Shown here piece by piece: positions 1 through 6,777 of a stretch of 7,899 nt of DNA (its first letter is position 1; the number at the start of each line of letters is the position of its first letter). The translations under genes were made by a program, and so were the position numbers. The notes under the pieces were generated by a model that was not told where the DNA came from, made no database searches, and was given only the letters and a program-made list of their open reading frames with translations. The stretch spans positions 1-7,899 of the forward strand of contig CANJWU010000048.1 of NCBI GenBank assembly GCA_947478655.1, read 5' to 3'. This DNA is from Sphingobacteriales bacterium. GTDB lineage: Bacteria; Bacteroidota; Bacteroidia; Sphingobacteriales; Sphingobacteriaceae.

Positions 1-950
1 GTTTCGTTTCCTTCAACTAACATATCATTTAAGATTGCTGCTGATAAATTAACTGTAGAGTCTTTATATGCTGGAATGGTAACAGTAGTTGAGCTGAATG
101 TATAGTCTGTACCTGCAGTTGCAGTTCCACCTTTTACAACAACTTGGAAAGTAGTTGGGTTAGCATTTGAATTAGCACCTAAAACATTGATAGAAACACC
201 AGCACTTGCAGCTGTTTCTAAAACATTGCTAGTAGTTGGAACAAACTTTGCTTGAACCGGTTGATCATTTTTAGGAATGGTAATGGTTAAAATAGAATCT
301 GCCGTAAAGACTGCACCATTGGTTGCATTTCTTAAAACGAATACAATATTCTCATCGTTTTCGGCAAGGTTATCTGCGCTAATGCTAATGGTTTTAGATT
401 GATTTGCACTTGTATTTGCAGGGAAAGTAACCGTTTGAGTTAAACCTGTATAATCTGCAGCTGAAGCCGTTGAAGTATTTTTTAATACGACATCAACACT
501 GGTAGCGTTGATATTTGCCGTAGCAATAGTGACATCAAAAGTATAAGAAGATCCTTCTTTTTTAGTGACAGTTACTGGGGTTGCAAAACCTAAAACAGGT
601 GCACTTACATCATTTAAAGGAATAGTAATAGTTAATATAGAATCGGCTAATAATGATGCCGAATTATTTGGGTTTCTTAAAACCAATTGTATGGTTTCGT
701 CACCTTCTTGTGCTGCATCATCAATAATTGGAATGGTAAATGTTTGCGCTGCAGTTGCATTTGCAGGAAATGTTACAGTTTGCGTGGTAAAAGTATAATC
801 CGATCCAGCTGTTGCAGAACCACCTTTAACTTTAACATCTACTGAAGTTGCCGTTGCATTTGGATTGGTGATGTTTAAAGTAACCGTTGCTGTTCCAGCA
901 TTTTCGTTTACAGTTAAAGTTGTTGGATTGAATTTTAAAGATGGATTAAC
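1..950 (-). repeat. Three tandem Calx-beta domain repeats within the secreted protein
   Basis: Three domain units of about 115 residues (about 345 nt) occur in tandem. Repeat 1 covers residues about 267-381 (950-606), repeat 2 about 382-495 (605-264), and repeat 3 starts at about 496 (263) and is cut by the edge. Repeats 1 and 2 end with a strand of the form ILTITIPxND, at residues 380 and 495. The KGG(S/T)ATAG(S/T)DYTF motif starts at residue 308 in repeat 1 and at 539 in repeat 3, which is two periods apart. The repeats have diverged in DNA sequence, so this is an old protein-level duplication and not a recent DNA repeat. Confidence 0.75.
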
Positions 951-1748
951 GATTGCTGCTATTCCCATCACATCAGACCAATTATTAGCAACTCTTATTT
1001 CATCTATTTCAACATTACCAGTACCTGCAGTTGCAGTACCTGCTTGTCTGATACAAATTCCTTTAGATTTTGTAGGCGCTGCACCTGTTCCAAAGTTTGT
1101 AGTAAACATTGCGGTTGGTTCTGTAGCAGAAACAGTTGGATTAACCCATAAACTTGCTGTATTTGTAGAGTAGGTATATTTAACAACCACTAAATAAGTT
1201 GTGTTAATAGCATAATCTACAGGAGTTGCACCGAAAATATTTGCAGCAGTTGCAGTACCACCAGAGTTATTTAAAACTCCAATGTTAAAGGTGTTAGCAG
1301 TTGCACCTGCACGTACATATAATCTACCAACAAAACCAGTTGTAACCACGGCACCATTGGTGTCGGTTAGGTTCATAAAATAGTTACCAGTAGTAGTATT
1401 AGCTGCCTGACCAGTAATGTTTGGTAATTTTATTAAAGCTGAATAATAAACTGAACCCGCATTAGTAATAGTAGAAACTACATAGTTAACATCTTCTGAG
1501 TTACCTGCAATTGTAGTTGTTCTATTATTAGTTGATGTTGGTAAACCAGTATAACTTAAACTATTTCCTACATCTGAGGTAGTTGTTAAAGAGGTAAGTT
1601 GTCCTGTTGTACCACTGTGGGTAGTCCAACTATTTGCAGTTAATGCTCCTGTACCACTAAAGGTTATTGTTGTCGCTTGCGCTGACACAAAAATCGGGCT
1701 TAAAATGCTTAAAGCTAAAAACAGATTTTTTAGTAATTGTTTTTTCAT
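1..1748 (-). CDS. Secreted Calx-beta repeat protein, C-terminus beyond window edge
   Basis: An uninterrupted reading frame runs from an ATG at 1748-1746 to the left edge with no stop, giving 582 full codons of a longer protein. Residues 1-23 form a signal peptide: basic MKK start, hydrophobic core, and V-S-A just before Gln24. Residues about 24-262 look like the LamG/concanavalin-like N-terminal domain common in secreted Bacteroidota proteins, ending in IDEIRVANNWSDV (248-260). From about 267 three Calx-beta-type repeats follow, with motifs such as ATAGSDYTF, DDAAQEGDE (343-351) and, at the cut edge, EGNET. The composition is rich in Thr, Ala, Asn and Val and almost free of Cys, typical of extracellular beta-sandwich proteins. 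The likely role is a cell-surface or secreted adhesin or matrix protein; the ligand is unknown. Such proteins often end in a type IX secretion sorting domain, but that end is not visible here. The gene is divergent from mqnE. Frame and family are secure; function is inferred. Confidence 0.92.
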   Translation of the reverse strand, partial: MKKQLLKNLFLALSILSPIFVSAQATTITFSGTGALTANSWTTHSGTTGQLTSLTTTSDVGNSLSYTGLPTSTNNRTTTIAGNSEDVNYVVSTITNAGSVYYSALIKLPNITGQAANTTTGNYFMNLTDTNGAVVTTGFVGRLYVRAGATANTFNIGVLNNSGGTATAANIFGATPVDYAINTTYLVVVKYTYSTNTASLWVNPTVSATEPTAMFTTNFGTGAAPTKSKGICIRQAGTATAGTGNVEIDEIRVANNWSDVMGIAAIVNPSLKFNPTTLTVNENAGTATVTLNITNPNATATSVDVKVKGGSATAGSDYTFTTQTVTFPANATAAQTFTIPIIDDAAQEGDETIQLVLRNPNNSASLLADSILTITIPLNDVSAPVLGFATPVTVTKKEGSSYTFDVTIATANINATSVDVVLKNTSTASAADYTGLTQTVTFPANTSANQSKTISISADNLAENDENIVFVLRNATNGAVFTADSILTITIPKNDQPVQAKFVPTTSNVLETAASAGVSINVLGANSNANPTTFQVVVKGGTATAGTDYTFSSTTVTIPAYKDSTVNLSAAILNDMLVEGNE

Positions 1749-1790
1749 ATTATTATATAATTTTGTTGTTTTTTTTCTATTAAAACCAAA

Positions 1791-1798
1791 CAAATATA
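1791..1798 (-). promoter_or_regulatory. Candidate -7 box (TATATTTG) for the Calx-beta gene
   Basis: On the minus strand the sequence TATATTTG fits the Bacteroidota housekeeping sigma -7 consensus TAnnTTTG. It would start transcription roughly 35-40 nt before the ATG at 1748. No clear TTG -33 element is seen 19-21 nt upstream; that stretch is instead occupied by an AT-rich dyad. The leader just before the ATG is A/T-rich without a Shine-Dalgarno sequence, which is normal in this phylum. Confidence 0.5.
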
Positions 1799-1805
1799 GG
1801 GTATG

Positions 1806-1824
1806 TAGTATTAACTTAATATTA
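1806..1824. promoter_or_regulatory. AT-rich inverted repeat in the divergent intergenic region
   Basis: TATTAA (1809-1814) and TTAATA (1816-1821) are perfect inverted arms around C1815. The dyad extends to 9-nt arms at 1806-1824 with one mismatch (G1808/T1822). It lies where the -33 element of the minus-strand gene would be expected, so an operator is possible. In DNA this AT-rich such a dyad can arise by chance. Confidence 0.25.
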
Positions 1825-1867
1825 TCTAATTAAATTGTTAATAAATAAATAAATTTGACAAAAATCA

Positions 1868-1875
1868 TACCTTTG
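1868..1875 (+). promoter_or_regulatory. Candidate -7 box (TACCTTTG) for the mqnE operon
   Basis: TACCTTTG matches the Bacteroidota -7 consensus TAnnTTTG and lies 6 nt before the ATG at 1882, so transcription would begin at or very close to the start codon. A TTTGACA stretch at 1854-1860 resembles a -33 element, but it is only about 10 nt upstream, where 17-23 nt is usual, so the pairing is imperfect. If the box is used, the upstream TTG at 1855 cannot be the translation start. Confidence 0.5.
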
Positions 1876-1881
1876 ACCACC

Positions 1882-3090
1882 ATGAAACAAGCGCTACAGA
1901 ACATAGATACCCTACTTTATCCACATACGTTATCCACAGCCCTTCAAAACATCGGATTGAAGGTGAAAAACGGGGAAAGAATTAACAAGGAAGAGGCTCT
2001 TTTTTTGTTTGAAAATGCGGACCTAAGCTATTTAGGTATCCTTGCTAATTTTATCAGAGAACAAAAACATGGAGATTATACTTATTTCAATCGTAATTTT
2101 CATGTTGAACCCACTAATATTTGTGTATTTACCTGTAATTTTTGCTCTTATTCTCGCTTGTTGAAACAAGCCGATGAGGGTTGGGTTTTATCTAAAGAGC
2201 AAATGTTAGATATTATTAAAAGTTACGAAAATAAACCGGTAACAGAAGTTCATATAGTTGGTGGCGTACATCCAAAATTAACGCTCGAATTTTTCTGCGA
2301 TTTATTCAAAGCCATAAAAGCATTAAGACCCGATTTACATATCAAAGCATTTACAGCTGTCGAATACGAATACATGTTTAGAAAAGCAAAAGTAAGTATC
2401 GAAGAAGGATTGAAAATTATGATGGCTGCAGGTTTAGATTCTATACCTGGTGGCGGTGCAGAAATTTTTGATGAAACTTTAAGAGCAGAAATTTGTGGCG
2501 ATAAAGCGACTACTGCACAATGGTTAGCAATTCACGAAACAGCACATCGCTTAGGCTTGAAATCTAACTGTACCATGCTTTACGGAGCTACAGAAACATT
2601 TGCGCATCGAGTAGATCATTTAGATAGATTAAGAACGCTACAAGATAAAACTGGCGGATTCAATACATTTATTCCATTAAAATTTAGGAATCAAGGTAAT
2701 GCTATGTCGCACATTCCTGAAGTGAGTACCATCGAGGATTTAAGAAATTATGCGATTAGTAGAATTTATTTAGATAACATCGATCATATCAAAGCTTATT
2801 GGCCAATGATTGGTAGAAACACTGCGCAGTTATCTTTATCTTTTGGTGTCGATGATATTGATGGTACCATAGACGATACCACAAAAATTTATTCTATGGC
2901 TGGGGCAGAAGAACAAAATCCAAAACTCAGCACACAAGAATTAGTAGAATTAATTAAAAATGTAGGGAGACATCCGGTAGAACGCGATACTTTATACAAT
3001 ATCATCACCGATTATAAAGATTTCGAATTTCCGAAAGAAGCTCCAAAAGCCAATAATTACATAGATTTGCCGCTTGCGCCATCTAATTAA
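1882..3090 (+). CDS. mqnE: Aminofutalosine synthase MqnE (radical SAM)
   Basis: This 402-residue protein is a radical SAM enzyme of the MqnE/MqnC/CofH group. In the futalosine pathway MqnE joins 3-enolpyruvylbenzoate to the adenosyl part of SAM and releases CO2, giving aminofutalosine in the cytoplasm. The [4Fe-4S] cluster motif C-x3-C-x2-C is visible at Cys81, Cys85 and Cys88 (ICVFTCNFCSYSR). It is followed by VHIVGGVHP, GLDSIPGGGAEIF, FIPLKFRNQGN and the near-invariant GVDDIDGTIDDTTKIYSMAGAE. Overall similarity to Bacteroidota MqnE, and MqnA in the same operon, favour MqnE over MqnC. I chose the ATG at 1882. An in-frame TTG at 1855 would add nine residues, but it precedes the candidate promoter box and adds nothing typical of the family. 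It is the first gene of a three-gene operon; the next start is 1 nt after its stop. Confidence 0.93.
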   Translation: MKQALQNIDTLLYPHTLSTALQNIGLKVKNGERINKEEALFLFENADLSYLGILANFIREQKHGDYTYFNRNFHVEPTNICVFTCNFCSYSRLLKQADEGWVLSKEQMLDIIKSYENKPVTEVHIVGGVHPKLTLEFFCDLFKAIKALRPDLHIKAFTAVEYEYMFRKAKVSIEEGLKIMMAAGLDSIPGGGAEIFDETLRAEICGDKATTAQWLAIHETAHRLGLKSNCTMLYGATETFAHRVDHLDRLRTLQDKTGGFNTFIPLKFRNQGNAMSHIPEVSTIEDLRNYAISRIYLDNIDHIKAYWPMIGRNTAQLSLSFGVDDIDGTIDDTTKIYSMAGAEEQNPKLSTQELVELIKNVGRHPVERDTLYNIITDYKDFEFPKEAPKANNYIDLPLAPSN

Positions 3091-3091
3091 T

Positions 3092-3703
3092 ATGAAAGAA
3101 CTTTATATCATCAGGCACGGCGAAACCGATTTTAATAAACAAGGAATTGTTCAAGGTAGGGGCGTAAATTCGGATCTAAATGAAATAGGATTGTTGCAAG
3201 CTGCAAAGTTTTATAAAGCCTATCATCATATCGAATTTGATAAAATATATACTTCCACTTTAAAAAGAACTCATCAAACAGTTGCCAAATTTATTGATAA
3301 AAATATTCCTTGGCAACAACTAGCTGGTTTAGATGAATTAGATTGGGGAATTTATGAAGGTAAATTATCGAGTGTGACCGATCGAAATGATTTTGCCAAA
3401 TTGACTAAAAATTGGATGAATGGAAATTTAGAAATGAAATTTCCAAATGGTGAGAATCCAATTGAAGTAATGAAAAGACAGCAAGAAGCAATGCAAACAA
3501 TACTTTCGGAGAAGGAACACCAATCTATTTTGATATGTATGCATGGTAGGGCATTGCGAATTTTACTTTGTCATTTATTGGGTAAAGCATTAAATCTGAT
3601 GGATACGTTCCCACATAGTAATGTATCTTTATACCGAATCATTTATAAAAATGAACAATTCGAATTAGTCGATTTTAACAATTTAGATCACCTTCATGTT
3701 TAA
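3092..3703 (+). CDS. Histidine phosphatase superfamily protein (phosphoglycerate mutase-like)
   Basis: This 203-residue protein is a branch-1 histidine phosphatase, the group that includes phosphoglycerate mutases, alpha-ribazole phosphatase (CobC) and many small-molecule phosphatases. The phosphorylated histidine sits in the N-terminal RHGET motif (Arg8-His9-Gly10). The other pocket residues are Arg59 (STLKRTHQT), Glu82 (LDELDWGIYEG) and His151 (MHGRALRIL), so the catalytic set is complete. The length fits single-domain phosphatases. The ATG at 3092 puts RHG at the usual place; an upstream in-frame TTG at 3074 would add six residues inside mqnE and is unlikely. The gene lies 1 nt after mqnE and overlaps mqnA by 8 nt, implying one message and coupled translation. 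No cobalamin genes are visible, so a CobC role has no local support. The substrate is unknown; no phosphatase step is established in the futalosine pathway. Confidence 0.88.
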   Translation: MKELYIIRHGETDFNKQGIVQGRGVNSDLNEIGLLQAAKFYKAYHHIEFDKIYTSTLKRTHQTVAKFIDKNIPWQQLAGLDELDWGIYEGKLSSVTDRNDFAKLTKNWMNGNLEMKFPNGENPIEVMKRQQEAMQTILSEKEHQSILICMHGRALRILLCHLLGKALNLMDTFPHSNVSLYRIIYKNEQFELVDFNNLDHLHV

Positions 3704-4433
3704 TCAAAAAATTTCGGTTGTTTCTTATTTAAATGCAAAACCATTTATTTATGGTTTAATGCATGCACCCAATGGCTCCCATTTTAATTATTGTTTAGAC
3801 ATTCCTGCTGTTTGTGCTGCTAAATTGGCTACCAACGAAGTGCAAATTGGTTTAATACCTGTAGCGGCTATGTTGGATATTAAAAACCCTCAAATCATTA
3901 CAGATTACTGTATTTCAGCCCATCAGGCTGTTAATTCTGTATTTATATTTGCTAATAATAGTATAGACGAAATCCATACCATTTATTTAGATCCACACAG
4001 TAGAAGTTCTAATAACTTAGCTAAAATATTACTAAAACATTTTTGGAAAAAAAAGGTCGAATTCAAAGAAAGAACAATAGATATTGTTTCATTAAAAGAT
4101 GGGGAGGCGTTTGTGCTCATTGGCGACCGAACATTTGGAATTCAAGAGCAATACCAACATGTTTTTGATTTAGCAACGGCTTGGTTTGAATTTACCCGAT
4201 TACCATTTGTATTTGCTGCTTGGGTAGCAAATACAGCACTTTCGGCCGATTTTATAAAAGAATTTAACGAGGTATTGGCTTATGGTTTGGCAAATAAAAA
4301 CGAAGTAATTAAAGCCAATCAATTAGCGAATTTTGATGTAGCCGATTACTTAAATAATAAAATTAATTATCATTTAAGTGATGAAAAATTAAAAGCAATT
4401 GAACTTTATTTAAATTATTGCAAAACTTTATAA
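3696..4433 (+). CDS. mqnA: Chorismate dehydratase MqnA
   Basis: This 245-residue protein belongs to the MqnA/MqnD family (VitK2_biosynth), which has a fold like periplasmic binding proteins but is cytoplasmic. MqnA removes water from chorismate to give 3-enolpyruvylbenzoate, the first committed step of futalosine-type menaquinone synthesis and the substrate of MqnE. The N-terminal signature ISVVSYLNAKPFIYGL (residues 6-21) and the later VQIGLIPVAAM, LDPHSRSSNNLA and TRLPFVFAAWVA segments are typical of MqnA. There is no signal peptide and the length is close to the family norm. The product of this gene feeds directly into the product of mqnE in the same operon, which supports MqnA over MqnD. 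The ATG overlaps the end of the phosphatase gene by 8 nt. The stop overlaps the convergent nucleoside phosphorylase gene by 6 nt. mqnB, mqnC and mqnD are not in the window. Confidence 0.92.
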   Translation: MFNQKISVVSYLNAKPFIYGLMHAPNGSHFNYCLDIPAVCAAKLATNEVQIGLIPVAAMLDIKNPQIITDYCISAHQAVNSVFIFANNSIDEIHTIYLDPHSRSSNNLAKILLKHFWKKKVEFKERTIDIVSLKDGEAFVLIGDRTFGIQEQYQHVFDLATAWFEFTRLPFVFAAWVANTALSADFIKEFNEVLAYGLANKNEVIKANQLANFDVADYLNNKINYHLSDEKLKAIELYLNYCKTL

Positions 4434-5306
4434 GCTTATTTTTGCTAAAACTTTTTCAATTAAAGCATTAATTTTTAAAGCAGGATTTTTAGAAAAAGTT
4501 TGATTAGCTCTATTAGCTAATATCAAATTGATAGAACAAGCATTAAATCCAAAATACCTAGCTAAACCAAGTATTCCAGCCGTTTCCATCTCAAAATTGC
4601 TAATTACATTTTCATTCGTTTTCCATGCTTTTAAATCGGATAATATCGAATTAAAATGTGGATCATTACTAATACTTCTGCCTTGTGGATGATAAAATCC
4701 TTGACAGGTAGCGGTAATACCTAAACACATATCTTCTTTAAATTGATTGATTAATTTATCGGAAGCTTTGCAAGCATAGGGTTTAATAAATGAAAAATTT
4801 TGCGCTAAACATTGCAGCATATTTTTTTCCATTTCTAATTCGATTTCCGATTTATTATATGGATAGAAATTCATTAAGCCTTCTAAACCAATTGCATATT
4901 CGGTAAGCAAAACGGTATCTAATGGAATGGCTGGAATTAAAGCACCAGAAGTGCCTAATCTAATAATATCAAGGCTTTTAGGCTCTTTTAAATAAGTCAA
5001 CTTGTTGAAATCGATAGCAGTTAAAGCATGTAATTCATTAAATACAATATCAATATTGTCGGTACCAATACCGGTTGATAATACCGTTATTGGTAAATTT
5101 CCAATACGACCCGTATGGGTAAAAAACTCTCTATTTTCTACTTTATGTTCAATTGCATCAAAATGTTTAGAAATGGCAGCCACTCTATCTTGATCTCCAA
5201 CCGTAATAATAGTTGGTGCAATTTGTTCGGGATGTAGGTGTAAATGATAAATACTTCCGTCTTCATTTAAGATTAATTCTGATGCTGGTATTTTAATATC
5301 GCTCAT
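4428..5306 (-). CDS. Uridine-phosphorylase-like nucleoside phosphorylase
   Basis: This 292-residue protein is of the PNP/UDP (nucleoside phosphorylase-I) family, whose members split nucleosides with phosphate into base and pentose 1-phosphate. By comparison with E. coli uridine phosphorylase, the phosphate site is seen as Gly37 and Arg41 (VGDQDRV), Arg116 and Thr119 (IIRLGTSGAL). The ribose-binding motif is Glu239-Met240-Glu241 (NFEMETAGI). The Gln-x-Arg that reads uracil in uridine phosphorylase is seen as Gln208-Gly-Arg210. This favours a pyrimidine substrate and nucleoside salvage. The first motif has GDQ where GDP is usual. It is the last gene of the ribD operon, 3 nt after yigZ, and its stop overlaps that of mqnA. 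MqnB and MTAN nucleosidases share this fold, but they are shorter (about 220-240 residues) and lack the uracil-reading pair. Family certain; substrate probable. Confidence 0.85.
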   Translation of the reverse strand: MSDIKIPASELILNEDGSIYHLHLHPEQIAPTIITVGDQDRVAAISKHFDAIEHKVENREFFTHTGRIGNLPITVLSTGIGTDNIDIVFNELHALTAIDFNKLTYLKEPKSLDIIRLGTSGALIPAIPLDTVLLTEYAIGLEGLMNFYPYNKSEIELEMEKNMLQCLAQNFSFIKPYACKASDKLINQFKEDMCLGITATCQGFYHPQGRSISNDPHFNSILSDLKAWKTNENVISNFEMETAGILGLARYFGFNACSINLILANRANQTFSKNPALKINALIEKVLAKISL

Positions 5307-5309
5307 AGG

Positions 5310-5915
5310 CTATAATGGCTTTATATATTGAATTTGAAGGCAATGCTTATTTAATTTCATTAGTATTTCTTCTATTAATTGTTTTCTGATAATTAGCTCG
5401 CATGTACAAATTTGATCAATGATTTGATTACTAATTTGAATTTTTGCTTCTTTGAGTATTTTCATTACCGCATTTAAATTTTCATAATCAAATGTAATCG
5501 TATAAATATCTTCGGCTATACATTCTTTCTTTTCGGCATTTGCTAGCGCTGCAAAACTGGCTTCTTTGTAGGCATTAATTAAACCCGGAACGCCTAATAA
5601 AGTACCTCCAAAATAGCGTACAACAACCACAAGTACATTGGTTATTTGAGCCGATAAAAGGGTGTTTAAGATAGGTTTTCCGGCACTTCCAGCTGGTTCG
5701 CCATCATCATTAGCCCTAAATATTTCTCCATTAATACCCAACCTATAGGCATAACAAAAATGCCTTGCGGTACTGTGTTCTTTTTTAATGGTGTCTAAAA
5801 TTGACTTTAAATTTTCTTCTTGCGAAAATTGCTTGGCTACGCCTATAAATTTACTGCCTTTATCTTTATAAATTCCCTCCGCATCTTTTGCTATGCTAAA
5901 ATAGATATCATCCAT
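5310..5915 (-). CDS. yigZ: YigZ/IMPACT family protein (UPF0029)
   Basis: This 201-residue protein has the full YigZ/IMPACT layout. The N-terminal UPF0029 domain holds KDKGSKFIG (17-25), HSTARHFCYAYRLG (47-60) and the hallmark DDGEPAGSAGKPIL (70-83), then VVVVRYFGGTLLGVPGLI (96-113). A smaller C-terminal ferredoxin-like domain follows from about residue 138. The length is normal. Eukaryotic IMPACT/YIH1 restrains the Gcn2 kinase during translation stress; the bacterial role is not settled, though the fold suggests nucleic-acid or ribosome-related binding. No signal peptide or membrane segment is present, so it is cytoplasmic. Its ATG overlaps the end of the transporter gene by 8 nt (ATGGATGA), which implies translational coupling. 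Family assignment is firm; molecular function is unknown. Confidence 0.92.
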   Translation of the reverse strand: MDDIYFSIAKDAEGIYKDKGSKFIGVAKQFSQEENLKSILDTIKKEHSTARHFCYAYRLGINGEIFRANDDGEPAGSAGKPILNTLLSAQITNVLVVVVRYFGGTLLGVPGLINAYKEASFAALANAEKKECIAEDIYTITFDYENLNAVMKILKEAKIQISNQIIDQICTCELIIRKQLIEEILMKLNKHCLQIQYIKPL

Positions 5916-6777
5916 TGCTTTGTGTTGAATAATATAAACCTAAAATAGCTATAATAGCTAATGAAATTCCAAGCCAATTTATTTTACTTATTTGTTCTTT
6001 AAATACAATGGCTGCAACAAAAGCAGAAAATAATAAAACGCCCATATTATTAATAGCAAAAACCAAAGAACTCTCCAAAGTATTGCTAGATAAGGCTTTC
6101 ATTAAAAAATAAGTGGCAAAATAATTAAAAGAACCTAATACAATACCCCCTATAATAGCAGACAATTGTAATTTATTTTTTTCTTTAAATAATAACACAA
6201 AACCAATTATTCCTGCTGCTCCAAATATGCAAGTGAGTAAAACAGAAATAGGAACTATTTGGCTAAAATATGATTGGGTAATTTTAATAGCAATATCTAC
6301 ACAGCCACTTCCTATAAAAATAAAAATTGGAATGAGGATGCTATTTGATTTTTTTGTAGATGGATCTACGCTGGGTTTTGCCGTAAAGTAAACAGAAATT
6401 AATGCGAGTAGTAAAAAAGCAATTTTTAGCATTCCAAAACTTTCGGAATAGGCCCAAATGCTAAATAATACAGGTAATACCAGCGACATCTTTTGGGCTA
6501 CAGAAACAGCCATTATGCCATTTTTTTCAACACCAATGGCCATTAATTTAAAAACAGCGATGAATAAAAATCCAAAAAACAAGGCAGAATAAAACCATGT
6601 AGCATGAATATAATCGATTCCAAAATATTGATTTGGATTTAAAATAAAACCCCATGAAGCAGCAACCACATAATTAAAGGAAATGGCTTGAGCATTATTA
6701 ATATTGTTTTTGTTGAAATATTTAAAACAAAATACCAATGAGGCAGAAAGAACAATACTAATTAAAATGGCAATCAT
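5908..6777 (-). CDS. EamA/DMT-superfamily membrane transporter
   Basis: This 289-residue protein is highly hydrophobic, with about ten predicted membrane helices (the first at residues 2-19, others near 31-46, 60-81, 97-110, 115-133, 147-165, 175-197, 205-225, 235-258 and 267-284). That is the layout of the two-repeat EamA family of the drug/metabolite transporter superfamily in the inner membrane. A charged loop at about residues 134-146 separates the two five-helix halves. The protein carries no motif that names a substrate. It overlaps ribD by 4 nt (ATGA) and yigZ by 8 nt, so it is translated from the ribD message. Some EamA proteins (RibN type) import riboflavin, so a flavin-related substrate is a reasonable guess from context, but sequence alone does not show it. 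Amino-acid or other metabolite export is the alternative. Confidence 0.85.
   Translation of the reverse strand: MIAILISIVLSASLVFCFKYFNKNNINNAQAISFNYVVAASWGFILNPNQYFGIDYIHATWFYSALFFGFLFIAVFKLMAIGVEKNGIMAVSVAQKMSLVLPVLFSIWAYSESFGMLKIAFLLLALISVYFTAKPSVDPSTKKSNSILIPIFIFIGSGCVDIAIKITQSYFSQIVPISVLLTCIFGAAGIIGFVLLFKEKNKLQLSAIIGGIVLGSFNYFATYFLMKALSSNTLESSLVFAINNMGVLLFSAFVAAIVFKEQISKINWLGISLAIIAILGLYYSTQSNG

Noticed and set aside
565..1173. Two plus-strand open frames (565-798 and 865-1173)
   Set aside because: They lie antisense to the long Calx-beta coding frame, show no family features, and their Val/Ala-rich translations are what antisense of a Thr/Asn/Ala-rich repeat protein produces.
1004..1186. 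Minus-strand 60-residue frame rich in Leu and Gln
   Set aside because: It is in another frame of the same strand as the Calx-beta gene, whose frame is continuous there with a recognisable domain; the Leu/Gln bias is a frame-shift shadow.
1855..1881. TTG start for mqnE, nine residues longer
   Set aside because: It lies upstream of or within the candidate promoter, and the ATG at 1882 gives a protein of normal family length.
3074..3091. TTG start for the histidine phosphatase, six residues longer
   Set aside because: It would overlap the end of mqnE, and the ATG at 3092 places the RHG motif at its usual position a few residues from the N-terminus.
4420..4445. Possible bidirectional terminator at the convergent gene ends (GCAAAA and TTTTGC arms, with ATAAGCTTAT between)
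   Set aside because: The stem is only 6 AT-rich pairs with a 14-nt loop and no clean U-tract after a GC-rich stem; too weak to call.
5002..5193. Plus-strand 63-residue frame
   Set aside because: It is antisense to the nucleoside phosphorylase gene and has no start signal or family resemblance.
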